Assembly (NCBI GenBank): GCA_016290295.1
Contig: JAEETJ010000001.1
Coordinates: forward strand, 62,001-126,000
Length of the DNA stretch: 64,000 bases
Direction of reading: 5' to 3'
Source of the DNA: Bacteroidales bacterium
GTDB lineage: Bacteria > Bacteroidota > Bacteroidia > Bacteroidales > WCHB1-69
Shown here: piece after piece, positions 27,573 to 36,297 of the stretch
How the letters are laid out: each line of letters opens with the position of its first letter
Position numbering within the stretch: the stretch's first letter is position 1
Notes under the pieces: model-generated
Database searches by the model: none
The model's input: only the letters and a program-made list of their open reading frames with translations
Told to the model about the DNA's origin: nothing
Translations under genes and position numbers: made by a program

Positions 27573-28961
27573 ATGGGAATTGGAATGCAGGTTTTAGGCC
27601 TGATCGCAAGTTTAAGCTTATTGGTGTTCGTGCATGAACTGGGACATTATTTATTTGCACGTATTTTTCATACTCGGGTAGATAAATTCTATCTGTTTTT
27701 TAACCCCGGTTTTTCCATCATGAGGATGAAAAAATGCGGTGACCAGTACCGTTTCAGCTTTTTCTCCTCAGAATCACCGGAAGACTGGAATAACTATCCC
27801 GAAAACACCGAGTGGGGCATCGGCTGGTTACCATTGGGTGGCTACTGCTCCATCAACGGCATGGTGGATGAAACCACCAAGGCCGATCAACTTTCCGCTG
27901 AACCTCAACCTTGGGAATTCCGCGCCAAACCGGCTTGGCAACGCCTTTTCATCATCATCGGTGGTGTATTGATGAACTTCATCACTGCCCTGATCATCTA
28001 TGTCGGCGTGATGTACCACTATGGCAACGAATATGTGCCCGTGACCGAAGCTACATATGGTTTGCAATTTACCGAAAGTGCAAAAAATATCGGCTTCCAG
28101 AATGGTGACAAGATTATTTCTGTAGATGGTAAAGTTCCTGAGACCATGGGAGAATTTGCCACTGCATTGCTTATTGACGATGTCAAAGAGGTGAAGGTGA
28201 ACCGCGACGGTAAAACCGTCAGCATTAGCATTCCCGATAATTTCGGACAGCAGGTATTGGCCGCTGGCGACAATGCAGGCTTCTGCCAGTTCAACTTCCC
28301 CTTTGTGGTGGATATTGTAATGGAAGATCATCCTGCTGAGGCTGCTGGCTTGCAGCACGGCGACTCGTTGGTGGCCATCAATGGCGAGGAATATTTCTCT
28401 TTCTACGATTACCAAAGCACCTTGGCCCAGAACAAAAACAAAGATGTGGAACTGAGTTTCTACCGTGGTGACTCTCTCTATCAAACCATCGTTCACCTGA
28501 CCGATGAAGGCGTTATCGGTGTTTATCCCGTCAATCCCGCGGTATATCTCACCACCAAGGTTATCAAATACGGCTTCTTTGAATCCATACCTGTAGGTAT
28601 TAAAAAAGGCTTCGAGACCTTAGCCACTTACGTGAAACAGTTCAAATTAGTGTTCACGAAAGAAGGAGCCCAGCAATTGGGTGGTTTTGGCACCATCGGC
28701 AGCATCTTCCCGAAAGTATGGGATTGGGAGCGTTTCTGGAACATGACCGCTTTCTTAGGCATCATCCTTGCTTTCATGAACATCATCCCCATTCCCGCAT
28801 TGGACGGTGGTTACCTGTTGTTCATCATCGTGGAGATGATTACCCGCCGCAAACCCAGCGACAAGTTCATCGGCGTAGCCAACACCATTGGTTTTACCCT
28901 ACTGATTATCTTGCTGATATACGCCAATGGCATGGATATCATCCGAGCGTTTTTCAAGTGA
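27573..28961 (+). CDS. rseP: RseP-like site-2 metalloprotease
   Basis: M50B intramembrane zinc protease, cutting transmembrane substrates such as anti-sigma factors and signal-peptide remnants. Zinc motif HELGH at 21-25 within TM1. Two PDZ-like regions lie between the catalytic helices (KNIGFQNGDKIISVDGKVPETMG and AAGLQHGDSLVAINGEEY). The second metal motif NIIPIPALDGGYLLF is near the C-terminus (about 413-427). The 462-residue length is normal. The dxr-rseP order resembles the E. coli dxr/rseP neighbourhood. Confidence 0.93.
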   Translation: MGIGMQVLGLIASLSLLVFVHELGHYLFARIFHTRVDKFYLFFNPGFSIMRMKKCGDQYRFSFFSSESPEDWNNYPENTEWGIGWLPLGGYCSINGMVDETTKADQLSAEPQPWEFRAKPAWQRLFIIIGGVLMNFITALIIYVGVMYHYGNEYVPVTEATYGLQFTESAKNIGFQNGDKIISVDGKVPETMGEFATALLIDDVKEVKVNRDGKTVSISIPDNFGQQVLAAGDNAGFCQFNFPFVVDIVMEDHPAEAAGLQHGDSLVAINGEEYFSFYDYQSTLAQNKNKDVELSFYRGDSLYQTIVHLTDEGVIGVYPVNPAVYLTTKVIKYGFFESIPVGIKKGFETLATYVKQFKLVFTKEGAQQLGGFGTIGSIFPKVWDWERFWNMTAFLGIILAFMNIIPIPALDGGYLLFIIVEMITRRKPSDKFIGVANTIGFTLLIILLIYANGMDIIRAFFK

Positions 28962-29008
28962 CGTCCATAATGTCGCATTAGGCAACAAAACACTGAAAAA
29001 TACCGATT

Positions 29009-29884
29009 ATGCACTTCTTATTCTGGTTTGTACTCTACCCTCTTTCGTTGCTGCCGTTATTTATTTTATACGGCATCGGGGGCATTCTGTACTTTTTCCT
29101 GAATTATGTAGTGAGATACCGAAGAAAAGTCATCGACCAGAATCTGCGGAATTCTTTTCCTGAAAAAAATCCGAAAGAATTAGCCAAAATTCGGAAGCAG
29201 TATTACTGGCATCTTGCCCAATTGGCTGCCGAAATGCTGAAGATGCTCACCCTCAGCCGCCGTGGCGTGAAAAAACGCTACTGGAGCAAAAATCCTGAGA
29301 TTGTCAACCACTTTTTTGAGGAGGGACGCAGTGTCATCATCATGTCGAGCCATTATAACAACTGGGAATGGATGGTGCTGAGCTTGGACAGCCAGTTCAA
29401 ACACCACGGCATCGGAGTAGGCAAGCCCAACAGCAACAAAAATTTCGAGAAACTCATCAACCGCGCACGCACCCGCTATGGCACGGAAGTGGTGTTCGCC
29501 GACACTGTTCGCCAAGTTTTCGAGGGCTACGAATCGCAACACACGCCTTGCTGCTACATGATGCTCAGCGACCAGTCGCCCAGCAACCCCAAAAGCTGCT
29601 ATGTCACCGACTTCCTGAACCAGCGTTCCGGCATCATTTTCGGAGCCGAACACTTTGCCAAAAAATACAACCTGCCCGTCCTTTATTATGAGGTTATTAA
29701 AGACTCTATTGGACATTATCACCTCGAATATAAATTAATCACCGACAAGCCAACAGAAATGGAACATGGCGCCATCACCGACAGATATGTGCAGCTGCTA
29801 GAAGAAACCATTCGCAAGCAACCTGCCTACTGGCTGTGGAGCCACAGACGGTGGAAACATGATTTTTCGCATATGACGAGCTAA
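29009..29884 (+). CDS. LpxL/HtrB-family lysophospholipid acyltransferase
   Basis: Inner-membrane acyltransferase that adds a secondary acyl chain to lipid A or a related lipid. N-terminal membrane helix (FVLYPLSLLPLFILYGIGG). The catalytic H-x4-E is SHYNNWEW (H115, E120). A second block MMLSDQSPSNPKSCYVTDF and the C-terminal WLWSHRRWKH are family-typical. Length of 291 residues is normal. It follows rseP by 47 bases and probably shares its transcript. Which lipid it acylates is not known. Confidence 0.9.
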   Translation: MHFLFWFVLYPLSLLPLFILYGIGGILYFFLNYVVRYRRKVIDQNLRNSFPEKNPKELAKIRKQYYWHLAQLAAEMLKMLTLSRRGVKKRYWSKNPEIVNHFFEEGRSVIIMSSHYNNWEWMVLSLDSQFKHHGIGVGKPNSNKNFEKLINRARTRYGTEVVFADTVRQVFEGYESQHTPCCYMMLSDQSPSNPKSCYVTDFLNQRSGIIFGAEHFAKKYNLPVLYYEVIKDSIGHYHLEYKLITDKPTEMEHGAITDRYVQLLEETIRKQPAYWLWSHRRWKHDFSHMTS

Positions 29885-29889
29885 CACTA

Positions 29890-30007
29890 CCCCGGCCTTC
29901 GGCCACTCCTTCTTGAAGAAGGGGAATTTAAATCTCCCCTCGAGCACAAAGTGCGAGACTCCCCTTGGGCAAAGCCCAACTCCCCTTGAGCGAAGCGAAA
30001 CTCCCCA
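29890..30007. repeat. CTCCCCT triloop-hairpin repeat, copy 2
   Basis: Cluster of hairpins: GGCC-TTC-GGCC (29895), CCTTC-TTGAA-GAAGG, GCAC-AAA-GTGC (29944), GGGC-AAA-GCCC (29967) and GCGAAGC, separated by ACTCCCCTTG spacers. It fills the gap between the acyltransferase and nitroreductase genes. Confidence 0.85.
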
Positions 30008-30049
30008 TCTAACTACTAACACCTAAAACCTATAACCTAAAAAAATCCC

Positions 30050-30811
30050 ATGAATCAGACTATCGAAACTATATTACAGCACCGAAGCATTCGGAAATTC
30101 ACAACAGAGGAAGTCAGCAAAGAAGACTTGGATCTGATATTGCGTTGTGCATGCAACGGCTCCACTATGGGCAACATGCAATTGTTCAGCATCATCGTCA
30201 CCACCGACAAGCAGATGATGGAGAAGGCTGCACCATTGCACTTCAACCAGCCCATTGCCACCAACGCCCCGCTGATGCTGACTTTCTGCGCCGACCTGCA
30301 CCGTTTCAATCGCTACTGCGAGTTCCGCGGTGCCGCCACCGACTGCTACAGCAACCTGCAATCATACCAATGGGCCGTTACCGATGCCCTCATCGCCGCC
30401 CAGAATGCCTGCGTAGCCGCCGAATCCTTAGGTCTTGGACTCTGCTGGTTAGGCACTATCACCTATCAGATAGATAAGTTTATCGAACTGCTGAAACTGC
30501 CTAAAAATGTTATTCCCGTGGCTTGTATCTCCATTGGTCATCCCGACGAACAACCCGAGCTCACTGACAAATTGCCTGTGGAAACGATGATTCATCAGGA
30601 AACATATCAGGATTATTCAGAATATGACATCAACAGACTGTACAAGGAAAAGGAAGCCCATCCTAACACTCTGAAAGTCCTGGAAGAAAATAAATTAGAA
30701 AATCTTGCACAAGTTTTCACCGAAAGAAGATATACCAAGAAAGACAATGAGTTTTTCGCTGAAGTATTGAAGAAGGCCCTGCAAGACCAGGACTTTTTGG
30801 CCAAAGAATAA
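30050..30811 (+). CDS. Nitroreductase-family flavoprotein
   Basis: A 253-residue FMN-dependent NAD(P)H oxidoreductase of the nitroreductase superfamily, NfsA-like group. The N-terminus has RSIRKFTTEEVS (FMN phosphate contact). The middle has ALIAAQNACVAAESLGLGLCWLG, the dimer-interface helix and substrate-loop block. The C-terminal tail (about 185-253) fits the NfsA-like extension. The natural substrate is unknown. Its stop overlaps the next start by one base (TAATG), so it is coupled to thiamine pyrophosphokinase. Confidence 0.88.
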   Translation: MNQTIETILQHRSIRKFTTEEVSKEDLDLILRCACNGSTMGNMQLFSIIVTTDKQMMEKAAPLHFNQPIATNAPLMLTFCADLHRFNRYCEFRGAATDCYSNLQSYQWAVTDALIAAQNACVAAESLGLGLCWLGTITYQIDKFIELLKLPKNVIPVACISIGHPDEQPELTDKLPVETMIHQETYQDYSEYDINRLYKEKEAHPNTLKVLEENKLENLAQVFTERRYTKKDNEFFAEVLKKALQDQDFLAKE

Positions 30812-31458
30812 TGGAAAATATTTTTGCACACGAACTGTCACGCTATTCCACCATTATTGTAGGAAATGGAGAGACTCCGCAGGAAGAAATCCCACTGCTG
30901 TTTCTTCAGCATGCCCGTTTCATTGTGTGCTGTGATGGGGCCTTGGAAAAATTGCTGCACATAGGCATTCAACCTAATGTGGTCATTGGTGACTGCGACT
31001 CCATTTCCGAAGAGCAACGAATCAAATTCAAGGATATCATTATTGAAGATCAGAACGAAGAATACAATGACCTGCAAAAAGCCCTGAAATACTGCCTCAG
31101 ACAGCAGTTCGGACCCGTAGCCGTGTTAGGAGCTTCAGGCCTTCGCGATGACCATCAGCTGGCCAATTTGTCTATTCTCAATATGTATTCAGAAACCATG
31201 GACCTCATCATGGTGAGCAATTACGGTATCTTTACCTTTATTGACAAAGATACAACATTTGCTTCTGTTTCCGGACAAGAGGTATCGGTTTTCAGTTTTG
31301 ACGGACAAGCGATTTTCAGTTTCGAAGGCTTGCGATATCCCGTTCAAGACCGTCGTTTCACCCAACTATGGGAAGGCAGTCTGAACAAAGCAACAAGCGA
31401 GCGTTTCACCGTGAAAGTCAGTGGCGGAAGAGGAGTGGTATTTAGGGAGTTCAATTAA
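30811..31458 (+). CDS. Thiamine pyrophosphokinase
   Basis: Transfers pyrophosphate from ATP to thiamine, giving thiamine diphosphate. The acidic GDCDSISEEQR motif (60-70), CCDGALEKLL (40-49), YNDLQKALKYC and GASGLRDDHQLANL (Mg/ATP site) are diagnostic. The 215-residue length is normal for Bacteroidota. It overlaps the nitroreductase stop by one base. The last codons (EFN-stop) merge into an AACAATTAAC tandem repeat. Confidence 0.92.
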   Translation: MENIFAHELSRYSTIIVGNGETPQEEIPLLFLQHARFIVCCDGALEKLLHIGIQPNVVIGDCDSISEEQRIKFKDIIIEDQNEEYNDLQKALKYCLRQQFGPVAVLGASGLRDDHQLANLSILNMYSETMDLIMVSNYGIFTFIDKDTTFASVSGQEVSVFSFDGQAIFSFEGLRYPVQDRRFTQLWEGSLNKATSERFTVKVSGGRGVVFREFN

Positions 31459-31494
31459 CAATTAACAATTAACAATTAACAATTAATAATTAAT
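31452..31494. repeat. AACAATTAAC short tandem repeat
   Basis: Ten-base unit AACAATTAAC repeated about four times, starting within the last codons of the thiamine pyrophosphokinase gene. A low-complexity CTACCTACTAACTTCTAACT stretch follows up to 31589. No gene is seen here. Confidence 0.8.
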
Positions 31495-31589
31495 AGTTGT
31501 TACTTCTAATCACTATCCCCTATCCCCTATTCACTACCCACTAATCCCTGCTACCTACTAACTTCTAACTACTAACTTCTACCTGCTAC

Positions 31590-32810
31590 CTATTCATATC
31601 TCAGGGCGGCGATAGGATCCATATTGGCGGCTTTCTTGGCTGGGTACCAACCGAAGAAAATACCTGTGGCGGCACACACCAAAAATGACACCAAAATGGC
31701 AGTCTGGCTCACCACAAAAGGCCACTTCAGGAAATAGGAAAGCAAATACGACAGGATCAATCCGAAGATTATTCCTATCACACCGCCTATCAAACTTAGG
31801 ATCACACTTTCCGACAGGAATTGCAGCATGATGTCGCGGTTTTGCGCACCGATAGCCATACGCAAACCAATTTCCTTGGTTCTTTCGGTAACGGTCACAT
31901 ACATGATATTCATAATGCCGATACCACCCACAATCAACGAGATAGAAGCGATGGCGGCCAGCAACATCGTCAACATCTGCGTCACCGAGCTCATGGTGCT
32001 CAGCAGCTCCTCCTGGGTACGAATGTCAAAATCATCCTCTGCACCTTGGGCAATCTTGTGGTTGGCACGCAGAATATATGTAATCTCAGTGGCTGCCAGC
32101 TCAGATTCCTCTTCGGAAGTCGCCGAAGCAAACAGCATGTTGAAGTGTGTGATAGCCATAAAACGCTTTTGCACAGTGGTATATGGGGCCAATACGATAT
32201 CGTCCTGGTCTTGTCCCATCTGGTTCTGACCTTTGGATTCCAGCACCCCGATAATCTTCATCGGGATAGAACCAAAACGCACCACCTGCCCTATCGGATT
32301 TTCCCCATTGGTGAATAGATTATCCACCACCGTCTTACCCACCACACAAACTTTATTGTAGGTTTTTACATCTTCATCACTGAACATAATGCCACTTGCC
32401 AGCTTGTACATACGAATGTCAAGATAGCAAGGAGAAACTCCCTGAATCTGGCCTGGATGGTTGTTCGAGCCAAACACCAGTTGCGCCCCTGTACTCACTG
32501 ATGGAGACACATGGGCCACATAGCGGGTATTTTGCTCCAAAGCACGCAAATCTTTCATATCCAACGATTTTGCACTGGAGTTTCCCATATTGACACCTCC
32601 ACGCATCTGCCGTGCCGGCATGATCATAATCATGTTGGAACCCATGCCTGACAGCTGCTCACGCACACTCAAAGTGGAACTCTGCCCCAAACTGACCATG
32701 GCAATCACGGAGGCGATACCGATAATGATACCCAACATGGTCAGAAAGGCCCTGCTTTTGTTCCTCAGCAAGGCTTTGATGGCTATTTTGATAAGATTCA
32801 ATATATTCAT
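31590..32810 (-). CDS. MacB-like ABC transporter permease
   Basis: Inner-membrane permease of the MacB/FtsX type, 406 residues. An N-terminal TM helix (AFLTMLGIIIGIASVIAMVSLG) precedes a large periplasmic MacB core domain (about 50-265). Three C-terminal TM helices follow, the first in ISLIVGGIGIMNIMYVTVTERTKEIG. The C-terminal ANMDPIAALRYE is typical. It forms a tripartite exporter with the ATPase, MacA-like adaptor and TolC-like protein just upstream; gaps are 3, 3 and 76 bases. The substrate (macrolide, peptide, lipid or toxin) cannot be read. Confidence 0.93.
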   Translation of the reverse strand: MNILNLIKIAIKALLRNKSRAFLTMLGIIIGIASVIAMVSLGQSSTLSVREQLSGMGSNMIMIMPARQMRGGVNMGNSSAKSLDMKDLRALEQNTRYVAHVSPSVSTGAQLVFGSNNHPGQIQGVSPCYLDIRMYKLASGIMFSDEDVKTYNKVCVVGKTVVDNLFTNGENPIGQVVRFGSIPMKIIGVLESKGQNQMGQDQDDIVLAPYTTVQKRFMAITHFNMLFASATSEEESELAATEITYILRANHKIAQGAEDDFDIRTQEELLSTMSSVTQMLTMLLAAIASISLIVGGIGIMNIMYVTVTERTKEIGLRMAIGAQNRDIMLQFLSESVILSLIGGVIGIIFGLILSYLLSYFLKWPFVVSQTAILVSFLVCAATGIFFGWYPAKKAANMDPIAALRYE

Positions 32811-32813
32811 AGT

Positions 32814-33554
32814 CTAAATCTTAAACTCTTTATATTCTTGCAAGGCCTTGGCTGCCGACTGTGTTTCTACCATACTGTCCTCAATAATATTGCCATCTCT
32901 CAACTTGATGGTACGAGTGGTAAACACGGCTATATCAGGCTCATGTGTTACAAAAGCGATGGTTTTGCCTTTGTCATGCAAATCCTGGAACAAACTCATA
33001 ATCTCGTAAGAGGTACGGGTATCAAGGTTACCGGTAGCCTCATCCGCCAGCAAAATGACCGGATCATTGACCAACGCGCGGGCAATGGCCACACGCTGCT
33101 GCTGACCACCAGACAACTGGTTAGGCATGTGCATCATACGGTTTTCCAGTCCCACGGCCAACAAGGCCTGCTCCGCTCTTTGATGGCGTTCCTTGGCCGA
33201 CACCTCAGAATTGTACATCAACGGCAACTCCACATTCTCGATGGCTGTGGTACGCGCCAGCAAATTGTAATTCTGGAAGACGAAACCTATCTTCCGATTA
33301 CGCAAGGTGGATAATTCCTTTTTCGACAGCGTGTTCACTGATACTCCGTCGATGCAATAGTCGCCGGAAGTAGGACGGTCAAGGCAACCCAAGATATTCA
33401 GCAGGGTGGATTTTCCCGAACCACTGGTGCCCATGATGCTTACAAACTCCCCTTCCTTCACGGAGAAAGTGACTCCATTCAGCGCGTGCACATCCTCGTT
33501 ACCTACCCGGAAAATGCGCTTCAAATCCGTTATTTTGAGAATTTCATTGCTCAT
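32814..33554 (-). CDS. MacB/LolD-type ABC transporter ATPase
   Basis: Cytoplasmic ATPase of 246 residues driving the adjacent permease. Walker A GTSGSGKSTLL (about 42-52), Q-loop FVFQNYNLL, ABC signature LSGGQQQRVAIARAL, Walker B ILLADEATGNLD and switch His in FVTHEPDI are all intact. In E. coli MacB the ATPase and permease are fused; here they are separate genes three bases apart, as is usual in Bacteroidota. Confidence 0.95.
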   Translation of the reverse strand: MSNEILKITDLKRIFRVGNEDVHALNGVTFSVKEGEFVSIMGTSGSGKSTLLNILGCLDRPTSGDYCIDGVSVNTLSKKELSTLRNRKIGFVFQNYNLLARTTAIENVELPLMYNSEVSAKERHQRAEQALLAVGLENRMMHMPNQLSGGQQQRVAIARALVNDPVILLADEATGNLDTRTSYEIMSLFQDLHDKGKTIAFVTHEPDIAVFTTRTIKLRDGNIIEDSMVETQSAAKALQEYKEFKI

Positions 33555-33557
33555 AGC

Positions 33558-34790
33558 TTATCTTTGTTTGCGTTGGGGAGGTCCCATCATAAACGGGTTG
33601 TTTCCATCTTTCTGGGGTTTGCCAGGCATTTTCATCTCAGTCACAGAGAGTACCACTTCGTCACCCTCACGCACCCCCTCTTCAATCAAGGATTTGGCGC
33701 CATCATTCAAACCGGTCTTCACACTTACCTGCTCCACAATATTCTGATGCTTCACCCATACTGTCTTGGAGCCCACATCCTTCAAACTCTGGGTCAACTC
33801 CTCTTGATTAGCATACAGTTCCTTGAAATTGAATCCTTGCTTCTGCATAACAGCCATTGTCATCTTGTCCATGTTGAAATACAAGGCTTCCATAGGAACC
33901 GACACACCCACTTCCTTGTTCACAATGATGGAAACGCTGGCGGTCATACCTGGGAACAGCTTTTCTTCTGGATTCGGCGCATCAATGATGACGGTATAAG
34001 TTACCACATTGGAGGTCACCGTGGGCTCTAAACGCACTTGTTTCACGGTACCTGTGAACACATCTTCTGGGAAAGCGTCCACCGTAAAAGTCACCGGCTG
34101 GCCTACTTTCACCTGGCCTATATCGGCCTCATCCACATTGGCTTCCACCTGCATTTCCGTCAGGTTATTGGCGATGGTGAACAGCGTCGGTGTGCTGAAG
34201 GATGATGCCACGGTCTGTCCTTCTTCCACAGCCTTGTTGAGTACCACGCCCGAAATTGGTGAGTAAATCATGGCATAACCCAAATCCACCTTGGCTTTCT
34301 GGCAATTGGACTTAGCCGTCACCAACTGGTTTTTCGCCCTGATCAGCTCATCTTCAGCAGCATCCAATGCTTCCTGCGTAGCTGCTTTGTTGTCGAACAA
34401 AGTCTTGGTTCTGTCATAGTTACGTTGTGCCAAGGTCAGATTGCTCTGGGCACTAGACAACTGCGCCTCAGACTGTTGCACTTGCTCCGACAAAGTAGAG
34501 CGGTCCAATTCGGCCAGCAAATCGCCTTTTTTCACTTCAGAGTTGAAGTCCACATACAATTTCTCGACTTTACCAGACACCTGCGTACCTACATCCACCT
34601 TATATACAGGTTGGATTTCGCCAGTAGCCGTAACTGTCACCTCGATACTGTCGATTCGGGCACGTTCGGTATTCAGCATCATTTCGTGGGATTTGCCCGA
34701 TTTCAAGGCAAAAAGAACCACCAGAAAAATGATGAGCACCAACGCAATGATGCCCCAGATAATCAGTTTTTTCTTCTTTTTTGCTTCCAT
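33558..34790 (-). CDS. MacA-like periplasmic adaptor (HlyD family)
   Basis: A 410-residue membrane-fusion protein linking the inner-membrane pump to the outer-membrane channel. N-terminal signal anchor (LIIWGIIALVLIIFLVVLFAL). The lipoyl half-motifs are split (VDVGTQVSGKVEKLYVDFNS and MIYSPISGVVLNKAV) around a coiled-coil hairpin (about 90-165). Beta-barrel and membrane-proximal domains follow, then a Lys/Pro/Met-rich tail. It lies between the TolC-like gene and the ATPase in one operon. Confidence 0.93.
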   Translation of the reverse strand: MEAKKKKKLIIWGIIALVLIIFLVVLFALKSGKSHEMMLNTERARIDSIEVTVTATGEIQPVYKVDVGTQVSGKVEKLYVDFNSEVKKGDLLAELDRSTLSEQVQQSEAQLSSAQSNLTLAQRNYDRTKTLFDNKAATQEALDAAEDELIRAKNQLVTAKSNCQKAKVDLGYAMIYSPISGVVLNKAVEEGQTVASSFSTPTLFTIANNLTEMQVEANVDEADIGQVKVGQPVTFTVDAFPEDVFTGTVKQVRLEPTVTSNVVTYTVIIDAPNPEEKLFPGMTASVSIIVNKEVGVSVPMEALYFNMDKMTMAVMQKQGFNFKELYANQEELTQSLKDVGSKTVWVKHQNIVEQVSVKTGLNDGAKSLIEEGVREGDEVVLSVTEMKMPGKPQKDGNNPFMMGPPQRKQR

Positions 34791-34866
34791 ATAGTGTGTT
34801 TCTTTGTTGAACTGTTTAATTGTTTATTTGTTGAAGGTCTTAGTTTTTAATTCTTAGTTCTTAATT

Positions 34867-36174
34867 TTATAAGGTCACGGGGACGCCCATCAGGATGTCG
34901 AGAATCTTGCGCTGCAGGACAAATGAATATTTGTTCTGCATGTATGTATTCAAGGCTGAAAGGTAATTATTCTGCTGAGTAAGCAGGTCAGCGGCGGTGA
35001 TTGAGCCGTACATGAACTTCATGTTATAGGCGTTGAAATTGGCAGCGTAGGCCTTCTCTCTAATTGTCGATACCCGATAATTATTCTCCGCTTCATTCAC
35101 TGAGATATAATATTTCTCGAGATCCTGCAGAACGCTGTTTTGCTGGGCCAGCAAGTCATTCTCAGCCTGTTGCACGCCTATTTTCGCCAGTTTCACATTG
35201 GCTCGCGCACGATTCTGATTGTAAATGGGGATATTAAGTGACAGGCCCACATTCTCGCCCAAACGCTCGCCCAACTGGGTACCGAAATCTCCATTTTTGG
35301 CGGAATATCCCGTGCTCACACCCGCATTCAAATTCAGGGAAGGATAATAAGATGACTTGGCGATTTTCACATCATAATTGGCACTTTCGATGCGATTTTT
35401 ACTGTATTTCAACTCTGGCAAATAATCAAAGGCTTTATCAATCACCTCCTGAAGAGTCGGGATGGTCAAATTTTGCATCATGGCGGCAGTATCAGGCTTT
35501 ATCAACTCGATATTTGCCGAAGGATTCATGGCCAACAAAATTTTCAGTGTGATGTAATTGTTGTTCAGTGCCAGCAAAGTGTTTTCATAATTGGCGGAAT
35601 CCGATACATATTGCGCTTCCAACAACAGGTAATCGCTTTCCAGAATCTGTCCCACTTTGAAACGCTGATATCCCTGCTCCATCTGCTCCCGGCTTTTATT
35701 GATCACTTCCTTCTGATAGACAGATAATTCCTCATTCATCAGGATATTCAAAAAAGCCTGTACAATCTGGATATTGACTTGGTTCTTCTGTTGCTCCAAT
35801 GCCAATTCCGACTGGGTAATATTCAATTTCCGCTGTTTTATTGTGTTGAATGTATTCAAGCCATTGAAGAGTGTAATACCTGCGGAAAGTCCATAGTTTC
35901 CAGTCCAGTCAACACCGCCATTGGTGGAGCTGTGTGAATTGGAAAAGCCTTGGGAAGCGGATGCCGACACCGTAGGTGACATCTGCAATTTAGCTTGTTT
36001 GTAATTGATTTCCGAAACAGACTGGTCCAGTTTGGCGTTCTGCAAGGTATAGTTATGTTCCTCAGCATATTTCAGACAGCCTTCCAAACTGAGACGTGTA
36101 GGCTGTTCCTGGGCGAACGATAGCTGCAACAATCCCAACAAAACAGCACAAAACAAAAATATATTCCTCTTCAT
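34867..36174 (-). CDS. TolC-family outer-membrane efflux protein
   Basis: Outer-membrane channel of the tripartite exporter, 435 residues from ATG 36174. The track's start at 36195 adds seven residues before the clear signal peptide (MKRNIFLFCAVLLGLLQLSFAQ). Two OEP repeats are visible, with LSLEGCLKYAEEHNYTLQNA at the start of the first and ISVNEAENNYRVS in the last helix. First gene of the tolC-macA-ATPase-permease operon. Confidence 0.92.
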   Translation of the reverse strand: MKRNIFLFCAVLLGLLQLSFAQEQPTRLSLEGCLKYAEEHNYTLQNAKLDQSVSEINYKQAKLQMSPTVSASASQGFSNSHSSTNGGVDWTGNYGLSAGITLFNGLNTFNTIKQRKLNITQSELALEQQKNQVNIQIVQAFLNILMNEELSVYQKEVINKSREQMEQGYQRFKVGQILESDYLLLEAQYVSDSANYENTLLALNNNYITLKILLAMNPSANIELIKPDTAAMMQNLTIPTLQEVIDKAFDYLPELKYSKNRIESANYDVKIAKSSYYPSLNLNAGVSTGYSAKNGDFGTQLGERLGENVGLSLNIPIYNQNRARANVKLAKIGVQQAENDLLAQQNSVLQDLEKYYISVNEAENNYRVSTIREKAYAANFNAYNMKFMYGSITAADLLTQQNNYLSALNTYMQNKYSFVLQRKILDILMGVPVTL

Positions 36175-36297
36175 TTTTAGAAATTTTTCATGCATATAAT
36201 TTATTTATAACATTAATATAAGGAGGATGGTTTAAAACATTTTTCATTTTTTCCTACAACGATGCATATTTTGCAGAACCATCATAACATAAAGGCA